DNA from: Sinohyriopsis cumingii
Taxonomy: Eukaryota; Mollusca; Bivalvia; Unionida; Unionidae
Reading direction: 5' to 3'
Assembly (NCBI GenBank): GCA_028554795.2
Contig: JAPYKE020000506.1
Span: forward strand, 108,904-172,903
Length of the DNA stretch: 64,000 nucleotides
Notes under the pieces: generated by a model
Database searches by the model: none
What the model was told of the DNA's origin: nothing
What the model saw: the letters and a program-made list of their open reading frames with translations, nothing else
Shown: piece after piece, positions 1 through 12,200 of the stretch
Position numbering within the stretch: the stretch's first letter is position 1
Layout of the letters: every line of letters starts with the position of its first letter
Position numbers and translations under genes: made by a program

Positions 1-1257
1 CAGGGGTTAACGAGCTAAACCACTGAATCTTGAAACAATCATTGATACTCTTACAACTTTTCCAGTTTTTGGAGATCAAATGCCTCCTTCTTCCAGTTAA
101 ATCTTGGAATGAGAACATAACCCCTCAGTTCCTCTCATCATGTTTGAACTGGGTAATACACAACAAATATTCTGATTTAGCACTAGAATAAAGTCACCAT
201 ATGAAGATTTCTGTTCATGAGAGAAGGTCAATACCTGAGAGCCATACCGTGACCATAAACCTGAGTGGTGAAACTATCAATAACATTGTAAACATTTATG
301 AAAAAAACTCTAACAATGATAACTCTATGGACCAAATTACAATGTGATGCTGAATCTGCTGAATCATGCTCAGCACTTATTTATGTGGAAACCCAGAAAA
401 CCACACATAATGAACCATATTGTTATGGAATAAAGAGAGTATATGATGCTTCTAAATAATTTACCTACTGACAGCGCAGACAGACTTGACAATTATATCA
501 TTTTTGAGATTTGAAATGCATTGTGGATGATAAGTGTAAAGATGTAATGTTAATTCAACAGGTATTAAACAGGTCACAAAGTTGTTGATTTTGTATAGTG
601 CGATAATATCTTACTGCAGATTGTATTACATTTTTATTTTAAATGTATGATACTGACTGTGCAGTTGTGATGTTGCACTTGAAGCATTACTACCATCACT
701 ACATGGAGATGACATTCGACCCCCAGGTACAATATCAGGTTCAGTGACTGTTGTCTGGTGAATTTGCACTAAATCCAAATGCAAAGTCTGCAAAGTCTAA
801 CGATGATAATGCTGCACTGCTGACAGTATAGAAATTGTTTCCATTTTCTTTGTATTTATACACAGCAGTCAGTACTTCAAAGGTCATCAGTTTTCTCTGA
901 AGTCTCAGGAAAACTATTGTATTGGTACATTTAAAGACCCAGAAGGATTAAGCGTCGTTTAATTAATTGTAGCTGTTTTTGTTTGCGTCTTCAGAGGTCG
1001 GTTGCTTGTTGGTACAGTCCAGTAGCATGATTGAGTGTATCACAGCATACAGTACTCAGGCCCGATGTCAACATAAAGGGATTATGATGTAACAATGCAC
1101 TGTAAAGATGGGTTTGTCAATACGAACAAAGGAATTGTTTATGTAACAGATAAATTCCAGTGCATTGTGCATCCAAGTCTGTGGCTTCCTTTCATGGTCC
1201 TTTTGAATGTCTCCACTCCAATTCCATGATTATATGTACAAATTAAAGAGCCAAAAA

Positions 1258-1375
1258 GGTTGCCGCCCAAAAAATTACCAGATGGTATATTTTTCGCCAA
1301 TAAGGAAAATTAATCGCACTATGTGACATTGCCATAGCCCAGGACGATCCCTGCTTTATGTTTGCTACGGCAACC
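1258..1375. repeat. Short segment bounded by 8-bp inverted repeats (GGTTGCCG / CGGCAACC)
   Basis: GGTTGCCG at 1258-1265 is the perfect reverse complement of CGGCAACC at 1368-1375, enclosing about 102 bases. The same segment recurs in units 2-11 at the unit offset. The arrangement could be the ends of a very small inverted-repeat element (MITE-like) or a hairpin. I see no convincing target-site duplication, and an 8-bp match may be chance, so identity as a mobile element is not established. Confidence 0.3.
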
Positions 1376-1774
1376 CAAGTAAATCTATAACTAATTTTTT
1401 TTTTGTCAGTACGATTAGTATTTGTTACTTATTAATGAACTTTAAGTGAATAAAATTATATTTTATAGGGAGAAAATTTCTGAATAATAATTAAAGAAAT
1501 ATTGCATCATCGTAATAACTGAACTGTAGAGACATGTTTGAAAGTAACGTTTTAATTATCTAGGCCTAACAGTAATGAATTGAGGATATGTGATATGTAG
1601 GCAAAAAGTAAGTGGCCATGTACACATTCAGAAGAACTATATTTGATGGAACAGTATACACTATATTTGATTTTTTTGTCGAAAAATACTTTTTCACCGT
1701 TTTTCTCTATTTGGTTGCTATGGTAAACATGAACACAAATCAATTTCACCGACATCTAAGTGCTAGCAATCTGC

Positions 1775-1788
1775 ATGCATATATGCAT
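1775..1788. repeat. 14-bp perfect palindrome ATGCATATATGCAT
   Basis: Perfectly self-complementary with no spacer and repeated in every complete unit at the same offset. It could be a dimeric protein-binding site or simple AT-rich chance; no function can be assigned. Confidence 0.5.
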
Positions 1789-2230
1789 CACTGTATAGAA
1801 TTTCACAGCAATCTGATTATAAATAATGGTTCTGAAGCTGTTATATGGATTTGGCCCAAAACGTCTGTATTGTTCTCAATCAATTCAGCATTAAGAGATA
1901 GGGCGTTAGAAATAAATCTGCACTGGTTTTAAGGTCAAGCAAAACAACACAGCACTAATCCTCTCCATCAGCACTGAGATGTGTTATGGTTTTGAGAAAT
2001 CACATGAGCTTTATTGTACTTGAATTGGTATCTAAATACATTACAATATGCTTTAAAAGAATACAACATGAAGCTTAATATTATTCTACATGACTTTGTA
2101 TCTCTTTAGCCTTGCTAGACATTATTTTACAAAATGAAATACACAAAGTGAACAAACATAATTTAATTCACATTAACTAAAATTACTGCTATATGATTAA
2201 CTGTTATTTTGTTATTTTCTCCCTGCCCCA

Positions 2231-2244
2231 ACATGTATACATGT
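2231..2244. repeat. 14-bp perfect palindrome ACATGTATACATGT
   Basis: Perfect palindrome preserved in every complete unit. It directly follows a C-rich stretch (CCCTGCCCCA). No function can be assigned. Confidence 0.5.
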
Positions 2245-2659
2245 ACTGATGGAGGTTTTGGTCATTCTTGCTATACCATAGTTCACTATATAACGTGGTT
2301 CATTCTATTCATTAAAATTTCAATAATTTCTGCAAAAAAATGGTTCAGTGTATACGAAGCTCAATAGTTATGGATTTCAACTACCACACTGACATTATAA
2401 AGAGGGAGAGCTGAATATGAACTTTTCTAAAGACATGAAGTGTTGTTCTTACCCTGTGCTGTTTAATCCACCCGTGTATGAACTTTATGCTGGACTCAAA
2501 CTCCTTATACTGCTTCAACTTTGTGATGAGAAGAAAATTTCAGGTATTTAAACTTCCTTCGTTGTGATAGAGAAAAGAAACAGCTATCTCATTTTTTTTG
2601 TGCCACTGGTATCTTTACTACATAATCGAATTTATATGCTGCAGAATTGTATTCCTTTT

Positions 2660-2845
2660 ATTTTTGTTCGGTGTTTTACAGCACAGCAGTACAATTTATT
2701 TTATGCCAATACAATTGGAGTAAAGTTTCTTACCCATGAACACACCATGGTAGCTGATCTGGGCTGATCCTATGGCAAGATTTGAACTCACACTATTGTT
2801 ATGGGTCACAAGTCCATCATGCTAATGTCTAAGCCAACATGGAAT
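2660..2845 (-). mobile_element. tRNA-derived SINE-like element, unit 1
   Basis: Read on the minus strand, a tRNA-like head starts near 2842. An A box TGGCTTAGACA lies at 2836-2826 (consensus TRGYNNANNNG fits except the last base) and a B box GAGTTCAAATC at 2789-2779 (GTTCAAATC matches GWTCRANNC), 47 bases apart as in tRNA genes. The stretch between them reads like a tRNA anticodon arm (GGACTTGTGACCC). A non-tRNA body follows, including CATGGGTAAGAAACTTTACT, as in many invertebrate SINEs. These internal RNA polymerase III promoter boxes are the basis of the call. The body end near 2660 is approximate, and no clear target-site duplication or tail was identified. It sits at the same place in all complete copies, so it inserted before the array was amplified. 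Confidence 0.6.
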
Positions 2846-3224
2846 TTAACTTCATTTGTCACCTTATATGAAATACTGCAGGACGCAACTTGGATATTTT
2901 ATAAGTGTGCAGAATTATGAACTTTAGAAGACAAGTAAAACAGCCAGACACTATCAACCTTGGACTGAATTAGCTTGTAATTGGAATTATTTCAGCTTTA
3001 CAAATGTCTTATAATACCTGTACATTTATGACAAGTAGTACTGGAAATAATGTTAAGATATGTAATAAATGGGCTAATCAACTTGTAAAGTTCAAGAAAT
3101 TTAAACAATTGAACATACAGAACAATGCCACTATTTTAAAGTACCAGTCCAAAACTAATATTGATACGATAAATAAAAATTGACAAAACTGCACATTATG
3201 AATACTGAATGTTATTCATTCTGC

Positions 3225-3548
3225 TTACTCCCAAAGTTGTTGGATATAACCGTCCTTCTCATTTTTCCTGTCTTTGAGTATCCCCATTAACGCATCAACT
3301 TTCATCTGAACTTCCTGCCTCCCTGCCTGCTGCACTGCATTAAACAATATCAGCTCTTTGATCTGAGCTGCATGTTTTATTTCTGTGACCTGGCTTGTAC
3401 TTTTTGGATCTACAATCTCACCTGCAGTTTTTGTGTCTGCTATCTGACCTTCACTTTTTGTGCCTGCAATCTGGCTTGCACTTTCTGTTTCTGCGATCTG
3501 ACCCACGGTTTTTGTGTCTGCTTTACCTTCACACAGGACAATATCAGT
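3225..3548 (-). other. Open frame with 9-residue repeats, possible 3'-terminal exon or exon-derived fragment, unit 1
   Basis: On the minus strand an open frame runs from an in-frame stop just above 3548 to a TAA stop at 3227-3225. The first half is built of 9-residue repeats encoded by the 27-bp minisatellite (QIAETESAS, QIAGTKSEG, QIADTKTAG, EIVDPKSTS, QVTEIKHAA). The second half is a charged, helix-prone stretch including KVDALMGILKDRKNEKDGY and ending QLWE. The repeat part has no in-frame ATG, only GTG at 3506, so it is unlikely to be a stand-alone gene. A splice-acceptor-like sequence (TTTTGCTAATTCCAG) ends at 3549, exactly in front of the open region, which would suit a last exon. I recognise no family. 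No upstream exon or clear poly(A) signal was identified, and the frame may simply follow from the 27-bp period. Confidence 0.3.
3370..3527. repeat. 27-bp degenerate minisatellite, about six repeats
   Basis: Consecutive 27-base repeats can be aligned at 3370, 3397, 3424, 3451 and 3478, with a partial one at 3505-3527. They share a core like CTTTTTGTGTCTGCAATCTG and differ at several positions each. The period is a multiple of three, so frames stay open on both strands. The same minisatellite lies at the unit offset in copies 2-11 (9085, 14802, 20517, 26232, 31948, 37663, 43379, 49095, 54810 and 60525 onward). I saw no change in repeat number between copies, so it predates the amplification of the 5.7 kb unit. 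Confidence 0.85.
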
Positions 3549-4366
3549 CTGGAATTAGCAAAATCGAATTATATCTACACGCCCCTTGATTGTATGGATG
3601 ACACTGTAGCATTACTTTCCGAAGAGTTCTAATTGAATTTACATGTCAGTTGCTTGTTACGACATGGTACAATGAATGTTAACCAATGGAGCAATACTGC
3701 ATACAATTTGAAAGATGTTACTTTGCTTTAGTTTCTTTGTAAAATATTGAAATTAAGTTTGTATTCAATCTAAAAAGGCTGAAAATTACATTTAGCCTAA
3801 GACACAAACAGCACGAGTTGATGTTTATGCTTTCACATTAGCTATTGTGATAATGAAATACTATATATTACTGTTGCACATGGGATGAAAGAGTGTTAAT
3901 ATACAGTAATGTCTCCTCCTTTAAGGATAAAGGTCTTATAAGCAGTAATCCGCTTTCCCGCGCATTCGATGTTAATTATCTTAAGCCAGTAGCATTTTCA
4001 CCATATAGGATACATTCCAAACGTGTTCCACATGTATAACGAAGTACTTTACTGATCGGTTAATAACCACTTTTATGCAAAGTTTCTACATTGAATTGTA
4101 TCTGATCCACATTGGAGAATTTGAAAGCTACACTACCGATGTGTCATACATTGAAATGTTACAATGAACCTTTAATGGTGGTTATTGCTCGTTCCACTCC
4201 AGGCTGAACAGAAACCATAACTCAGAAATAAATGTAGCTTATTCCTTGTGTGAAATCAGGCAGTACTGGCAAAGCAATAGAGAAACTTCATGCAAAAGTC
4301 ATTGACTGATACATAAAGCACTTAAGCGGTGATGCTGTCTGGGTGTGTGCTTTCGAGAATCTTGCC

Positions 4367-4382
4367 AAATTTGTACAAATTT
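4367..4382. repeat. 16-bp perfect palindrome AAATTTGTACAAATTT
   Basis: The longest uninterrupted palindrome I noticed in the unit, present in every complete copy. It could act as a binding site for a dimeric protein, but only the symmetry is seen. Confidence 0.5.
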
Positions 4383-7300
4383 ATACACTTGGAGAACACT
4401 GATGCGTGAGAACTCCCACAAATTATTCAGAAATTAGTTAAAAGTCACGCATATAAAAATGTGCTCGGTGAAGTATGGAGATAGCAGTGAGTGATTTTGA
4501 GCCCACAAATGGTGCTGAATATGAGCCAATTGTACATGTTAACGGATGGATAAAAACAGATGACATGACAGTCAATCTCGCTTTCAGCAGTATTTCGAAA
4601 TTACATATAGAAAGGGCAGAACCACTGAAATTAATTTAAAATACAGACAAGTTTTAAGTTGAAGGCAATTTTCATTTTTTTATCAATCAATTTAGCCCTG
4701 TTGATCTAATAGTACAAAACCATATATCCACATCAGGGTTCAGATGAACTAAATAAATAAGGATGAAAACAAATTAAATCAAGCAGACTATGGCATTGAT
4801 GGACTTAAAATCTCAATACAGCATTACCGAACAGATGAGAAATCCGGCATAGTAGTCAGTTAACTACTGATTCAAGAAAGTAAGTTTATGTTTGTGACAA
4901 ATCCTATTTTGGAGCAGATGTGTCCAAAAGATAATATGTGAGCTCTGGAAAATTGATTTTGTTGGTATTCATCCTCATTCCCATGCCCAGATTAGTTCTA
5001 GATGTAACTTTCAATGTAAGACGAAACAACATTATTTCTTCTGATTTAAAGATAACATTATAATGTCTTCCATGTTTAAGAGAGACATGAAATTGGTAAT
5101 AAGATGTTTTCAGTGCCATCATGCAGTACAAAACAAAGGGCCTGGTGGCTAAAGCGAGTTAAATGGAGCCACAATTAAATGGCCTAAAATGCTGAATAAA
5201 ACTCACTGTCAACCAGCAGGTACCCTGTATGACATTTTATATATCTTGCCATTGATAAGAATTGCATATAAATATATAATAAATATACGCCTAACTGTAA
5301 TCTGCATACTGGAAATACACCCAGTATGTCAACATACACAAAAGGGAACCACCTACCTTCCAAACATGGAAAGACTATCAAGTGAACGTGCATCAAAATG
5401 TATAATGTATCATACTGCAGACTGTATTGTGAATTGTATCGATACGTGTCACAGGTGTATTGTTTCACCACTAGTATACAGATCACGTGTACTTTCTGAC
5501 CCCACGCAAATTGGGTGGAAAAAAAAACGGGTCCAAAAGATTAGGTTTTTCCCTCTGTATTTTGTAGTGTAACTAAAACGTCCAGATTATTTGGTATCAT
5601 TGTAGAGCTACATCTGTCTACTTCTATAATACCACCCACTTTAGTGATCATACATGACCTTGATGCTACAGAGCTCAGCAGTAAGCTACTACCTCCTGCC
5701 ACGTAAATGCGGTGCCAGGGGTTAACGAGCTAAACCACTGAATCTTGAAACAATCATTGATACTCTTACAACTTTTCCAGTTTTTGGAGATCAAATGCCT
5801 CCTTCTTCCAGTTAAATCTTGGAATGAGAACATAACCCCTCAGTTCCTCTCATCATGTTTGAACTGGGTAATACACAACAAATATTCTGATTTAGCACTA
5901 GAATAAAGTCACCATATGAAGATTTCTGTTCATGAGAGAAGGTCAATACCTGAGAGCCATACCATGACCATAAACCTGAGTGGTGAAACTATCAATAACA
6001 TTGTAAACATTTATGAAAAAAACTCTAACAATGATAACTCTATGGACCAAATTACAATGTGATGCTGAATCTGCTGAATCATGCTCAGCACTTATTTATG
6101 TGGAAACCCAGAAAACCACACATAATGAACCATATTGTTATGGAATAAAGAGAGTATATGATGCTTCTAAATAATTTACCTACTGACAGCGCAGACAGAC
6201 TTGACAATTATATCATTTTTGAGATTTGAAATGCATTGTGGATGATAAGTGTAAAGATGTAATGTTAATTCAACAGGTATTAAACAGGTCACAAAGTTGT
6301 TGATTTTGTATAGTGCGATAATATCTTACTGCAGATTGTATTACATTTTTATTTTAAATGTATGATACTGACTGTGCAGTTGTGATGTTGCACTTGAAGC
6401 ATTACTACCATCACTACATGTATATGACATTCGACCCCCAGGTACAATATCAGGTTCAGTGACTGTTGTCTGGTGAATTTGCACTAAATCCAAATGCAAA
6501 GTCTGCAAAGTCTAACGATGATAATGCTGCACTGCTGACAGTATAGAAATTGTTTCCATTTTCTTTGTATTTATACACAGCAGTCAGTACTTCAAAGGTC
6601 ATCAGTTTTCTCTGAAGTCTCAGGAAAACTATTGTATTGGTACATTTAAAGACCCAGAAGGATTAACCGTCGTTTAATTAATTGTAGCTGTTTTTGTTTG
6701 CGTCTTCAGAGGTCGGTTGCTTGTTGGTACAGTCCAGTAGCATGATTGAGTGTATCACAGCATACAGTACTCAGGCCCGATGTCAACATAAAGGGATTAT
6801 GATGTAACAATCCACTGTAAAGATGGGTTTGTCAATACGAACAAAGGAATTGTTTATGTAACAGATAAATTCCAGTGCATTGTGCATCCAAGTCTGTGGC
6901 TTCCTTTCATGGTCCTTTTGAATGTCTCCACTCCAATTCCATGATTATATGTACAAATTAAAGAGCCAAAAAGGTTGCCGCCCAAAAAATTACCAGATGG
7001 TATATTTTTCGCCAATAAGGAAAATTAATCGCACTATGTGACATTGCCATAGCCCAGGACGATCCCTGCTTTATGTTTGCTACGGCAACCCAAGTAAATC
7101 TATAACTAATTTTTTTTTTGTCAGTACGATTAGTATTTGTTACTTATTAATGAACTTTAAGTGAATAAAATTATATTTTATAGGGAGAAAATTTCTGAAT
7201 AATAATTAAAGAAATATTGCATCATCGTAATAACTGAACTGAAGAGACATGTTTGAAAGTAAGGTTTTAATTATCTAGGCCTAACAGTAATGAATTGAGG

Positions 7301-8374
7301 ATATGTGATATGTAGGCAAAAAGTAAGTGGCCATGTACACATTCAGAAGAATTATATTTGATGGAACAGTATACACTATATTTGATTTTTTTGTCGAAAA
7401 ATACTTTTTCACCGTTTTTCTCTATTTGGTTGCTATGGTAAACATGAACACACATCAATTTCACCGACATCTAAGTGCTAGCAATCTGCATGCATATATG
7501 CATCACTGTATAGAATTTCACAGCAATCTGATTATAAATAATAGTTCTGAAGCTGTTATATGGATTTGGCCCAAAACGTCTGTATTGTTCTCAATCAATT
7601 CAGCATTAAGAGATAGGGCGTTAGAAATAAATCTGCACTGGTTTTAAGGTCAAGCAAAACAACACAGCACTAATCCTCTCCATCAGCACTGAGATGTGTT
7701 ATGGTTTTGAGAAATCACATGAGCTTTATTTTACTTGAATTGGTATCTAAATACATTACAATATGCTTTAAAAGAATACAACATGAAGCTTAATATTATT
7801 CTACATGACTTTGTATCTCTTTAGCCTTGCTAGACATTATTTTACAAAATGAAATACACAAAGTGAACAAACATAATTTAATTCACATTAACTAAAATTA
7901 CTGCTATATGATTAACTGTTATTTTGTTATTTTCTCCCTGCCCCAACATGTATACATGTACTGATGGAGGTTTTGGTCATTCTTGCTATACCATAGTTCA
8001 CTATATAACGTGGTTCATTCTATTCATTAAAATTTCAATAATTTCTGCAAAAAAATGGTTCAGTGTATACGAAGCTCAATAGTTATGGATTTCAACTACC
8101 ACACTGACATTATAAAGAGGGAGAGCTGAATATGAACTTTTCTAAAGACATGAAGTGTTGTTCTTACCCTGTGCTGTTTAATCCACCCGTGTATGAACTT
8201 TATGCTGGACTCAAACTCCTTATACTGCTTCAACTTTCTGATGAGAAGAAAATTTCAGGTATTTAAACTTCCTTCGTTGTGATAGAGAAAAGAAACAGCT
8301 ATCTCATTTTTTTTGTGCCACTGGTATCTTTACTACATAATCGAATTTATATGCTGCAGAATTGTATTCCTTTT

Positions 8375-8560
8375 ATTTTTGTTCGGTGTTTTACAGCACA
8401 GCAGTACAATTTATTTTATGCCAATACAATTGGAGTAAAGTTTCTTACCCATGAACACACCATGGTAGCTGATCTGGGCTGATCCTATGGCAAGATTTGA
8501 ACTCACACTATTGTTATGGGTCACAAGTCCATCATGCTAATGTCTAAGCCAACATGGAAT
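8375..8560 (-). mobile_element. tRNA-derived SINE-like element, unit 2
   Basis: Same as the unit 1 copy, with the anticodon-arm-like stretch reading GGACTTGTGACCC on the minus strand. Confidence 0.6.
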
Positions 8561-8939
8561 TTAACTTCATTTGTCACCTTATATGAAATACTGCAGGACG
8601 CAACTTGGATATTTTATAAGTGTGCAGAATTATGAACTTTAGAAGACAAGTAAAACAGCCAGACACTATCAACCTTGGACTGAATTAGCTTGTAATTGGA
8701 ATTATTTCAGCTTTACAAATGTCTTATAATACCTGTACATTTATGACAAGTAGTACTGGAAATAATGTTAAGATATGTAATAAATGGGCTAATCAACTTG
8801 TAAAGTTCAAGAAATTTAAACAATTGAACATACAGAACAATGCCACTATTTTAAAGTACCAGTCCAAAACTAATATTGATACGATAAATAAAAATTGACA
8901 AAACTGCACATTATGAATACTGAATGTTATTCATTCTGC

Positions 8940-9263
8940 TTACTCCCAAAGTTGTTGGATATAACCGTCCTTCTCATTTTTCCTGTCTTTGAGTATCCCC
9001 ATTAACGCATCAACTTTCATCTGAACTTCCTGCCTCCCTGCCTGCTGCACTGCATTAAACAATATCAGCTCTTTGATCTGAGCTGCATGTTTTATTTCTG
9101 TGACCTGGCTTGTACTTTTTGGATCTACAATCTCACCTGCAGTTTTTGTGTCTGCTATCTGACCTTCACTTTTTGTGCCTGCAATCTGGCTTGCACTTTC
9201 TGTTTCTGCGATCTGACCCACGGTTTTTGTGTCTGCTTTACCTTCACACAGGACAATATCAGT
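8940..9263 (-). other. Open frame with 9-residue repeats, unit 2
   Basis: Same protein as the unit 1 copy, with the acceptor-like sequence retained. Reads NEKDG near the C-terminus. Confidence 0.3.
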
Positions 9264-12200
9264 CTGGAATTAGCAAAATCGAATTATATCTACACGCCCC
9301 TTGATTGTATGGATGACACTGTAGCATTACTTTCCGAAGAGTTCTAATTGAATTTACATGTCAGTTGCTTGTTACGACATGGTACAATGAATGTTAACCA
9401 ATGGAGCAATACTGCATACAATTTGAAAGATGTTACTTTGCTTTAGTTTCTTTGTAAAATATTGAAATTAAGTTTGTATTCAATCTAAAAAGGCTGAAAA
9501 TTACATTTAGCCTAAGACACAAACAGCACGAGTTGATGTTTATGCTTTCACATTAGCTATTGTGATAATGAAATACTATATATTACTGTTGCACATGGGA
9601 TGAAAGAGTGTTAATATACAGTAATGTCTCCTCCTTTAAGGATAAAGGTCTTATAAGCAGTAATCCGTTTTCCCGCGCATTCGATGTTAATTATCTTAAG
9701 CCAGTAGCATTTTCACCATATAGGATACATTCCAAACGTGTTCCACATGTATAACGAAGTACTTTACTGATCGGTTAATAACCACTTTTATGCAAAGTTT
9801 CTACATTGAATTGTATCTGATCCACATTGGAGAATTTGAAAGCTACACTACCGATGTGTCATACATTGAAATGTTACAATGAACCTTTAATGGTGGTTAT
9901 TGCTCGTTCCACTCCAGGCTGAACAGAAACCATAACTCAGAAATAAATGTAGCTTATTCCTTGTGTGAAATCAGGCAGTACTGGCAAAGCAATAGAGAAA
10001 CTTCATGCAAAAGTCATTGACTGATACATAAAGCACTTAAGCGGTGATGCTGTCTGGGTGTGTGCTTTCGAGAATCTTGCCAAATTTGTACAAATTTATA
10101 CACTTGGAGAACACTGATGCGTGAGAACTCCCACAAATTATTCAGAAATTAGTTAAAAGTCACGCATATAAAAATGTGCTCGGTGAAGTATGGAGATAGC
10201 AGTGAGTGATTTTGAGCCCACAAATGGTGCTGAATATGAGCCAAGTGTACATGTTAACGGATGGATAAAAACAGATGACATGACAGTCAATCTCACTTTC
10301 AGCAGTATTTCGAAATTACATATAGAAAGGGCAGAACCACTGAAATTAATTTAAAATACAGACAATTTTTAAGTTGAAGGCAATTTTCATTTTTGTATCA
10401 ATCAATTTAGCCCTGTTGATCTAATAGTACAAAACCATATATCCACATCAGGGTTCAGATAAACTAAATAAATAAGGATGAAAACAAATTAAATCAAGCA
10501 GACTATGGCATTGATGGACTAAAAATCTCAATACAGCATTACTGAACAGATGAGAAATCCGGCATAGTAGTCAGTTAACTACTGATTCAAGAAAGTAAGT
10601 TTATGTTTGTGACAAATCCTATTTTGGAGCAGATGTGTCCAAAAGATAATATGTGAGCTCTGGAAAATTGATTTTGTTGGTATTCATCCTCATTCCCATG
10701 CCCAGATTAGTTCTAGATGTAACTTTCAATGTAAGACGAAACAACATTATTTCTTCTGATTTAAAGAAAACATTATAATGTCTTCCATGTTTAAGAGAGA
10801 CATGAAATTGGTAATAAGATGTTTTCAGTGCCATCATGCAGTACAAAACAAAGGGCCTGGTGGCTAAAGCGAGTTAAATGGAGCCACAATTAAATGGCCT
10901 AAAATGCTGAATAAAACTCACTGTCAACCAGCAGGTACCCTGTATGACATTTTATATATCTTGCCATTGATAAGAATTGCATATAAATATATAATAAATA
11001 TGCGCCTAACTGTAATCTGCATACTGGAAATACACCCAGTATGTCAACATACACAAAAGGGAACCACCTACCTTCCAAACATGGAAAGACTATCAAGTGA
11101 ACGTGCATCAAAATGTATAATGTATCATACTGCAGACTGTATTGTGAATTGTATCGATACGTGTCACAGGTGTATTGTTTCACCACTAGTATACAGATCA
11201 CGTGTACTTTCTGACCCCACGCAAATTGGGTGAAAAAAAAAAAACGGGTCCAAAAGATTAGGTTTTTCCCTCTGTATTTTGTAGTGTAACTAAAACGTCC
11301 AGATTATTTGGTATCATTGTAGAGCTACATCTGTCTACTTCTATAATACCACCCACTTTAGTGATCATACATGACCTTGATGCTACAGAGCTCAGCAGTA
11401 AGCTACTACCTCCTGCCACGTAAATGCGGTGCCAGGGGTTAACGAGCTAAACCACTGAATCTTGAAACAATCATTGATACTCTTACAACTTTTCCAGTTT
11501 TTGGAGATCAAATGCCTCCTTCTTCCAGTTAAATCTTGGAATGAGAACATAACCCCTCAGTTCCTCTCATCATGTTTGAACTGGGTAATACACAACAAAT
11601 ATTCTGATTTAGCACTAGAATAAAGTCACCATATGAAGATTTCTGTTCATGAGAGAAGGTCAATACCTGAGAGCCATACCGTGACCATAAACCTGAGTGG
11701 TGAAACTATCAATAACATTGTAAACATTTATGAAAAAAACTCTAACAATGATAACTCTATGGACCAAATTACAATGTGATGCTGAATCTGCTGAATCATG
11801 CTCAGCACTTATTTATGTGGAAACCCAGAAAACCACACATAATGAACCATATTGTTATGGAATAAAGAGAGTATATGATGCTTCTAAATAATTTACCTAC
11901 TGACAGCGCAGACAGACTTGACAATTATATCATTTTTGAGATTTGAAATGCATTGTGGATGATAAGTGTAAAGATGTAATGTTAATTCAACAGGTATTAA
12001 ACAGGTCACAAAGTTGTTGATTTTGTATAGTGCGATAATATCTTACTGCAGATTGTATTACATTTTTATTTTAAATGTATGATACTGACTGTGCAGTTGT
12101 GATGTTGCACTTGAAGCATTACTACCATCACTACATGGAGATGACATTCGACCCCCAGGTACAATATCAGGTTCAGTGACTGTTGTCTGGTGAATTTGCA

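Larger units (their letters stand above)
1..5715 (+). repeat. Tandem unit 1 (type A1), 5,715 bp
   Basis: Reference copy for the coordinates used here. Type A1 marker bases are: CCGTGACC near 247, ATGGAGATGAC near 703-713, TTAAGCGTCG near 949, AGAACTATAT near 1634, AATGGTTCTG near 1826, CAACTTTGTGATG near 2516, and a GG before a 9-base A run near 5517-5527. Content: 1-1257 nothing recognised; 1258-1375 inverted-repeat-bounded segment; 2660-2845 SINE-like segment; 3225-3548 minus-strand open frame; 3549-5715 nothing recognised except a short palindrome. Confidence 0.97.
5716..11432 (+). repeat. Tandem unit 2 (type A2), 5,717 bp
   Basis: Differs from unit 1 by about two dozen bases. Left-half markers are CCATGACC, TGTATATGAC, TTAACCGTCG, AATCCACTG and GAAGAGAC; the left half of unit 4 shares these. 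The right half (about 9660-11020) has many bases seen in no other copy, for example CCGTTTTCCC, AATCTCACTTTC, AGATAAACTA and AATATGCGCC. It is 2 bp longer than unit 1 because the poly-A run at 11233-11244 has 12 bases. Confidence 0.97.

Noticed and set aside
1612..1932. 106-codon plus-strand open frame with a hydrophobic stretch, repeated in every unit
   Set aside because: No recognisable family. It overlaps an antisense 67-codon frame and is truncated by a stop in unit 6. Best seen as chance in AT-rich repeat DNA.
2564..2767. 67-codon plus-strand open frame
   Set aside because: It runs antisense through the SINE-like element and is frameshifted in unit 9 by a poly-T length change.
3372..3632. 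Plus-strand frames of 86 and 64 codons rich in Cys and Phe
   Set aside because: They are shadows of the 27-bp minisatellite, whose period keeps several frames open.
4904..5131. 75-codon minus-strand open frame
   Set aside because: Short, no family, and tolerates amino-acid changes between copies (H to Y, I to F). No supporting signals.
5146..5156. A-box-like TGGCTAAAGCG suggesting a second tRNA-derived element
   Set aside because: No B-box match within the expected 30-60 bases downstream, so the support is one short motif only.
5184..5572. Overlapping open frames on both strands (100 codons minus, 109 or 127 codons plus)
   Set aside because: The plus frame changes length with one base at the poly-A run, neither resembles a known protein, and both overlap fully. 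Treated as noncoding.
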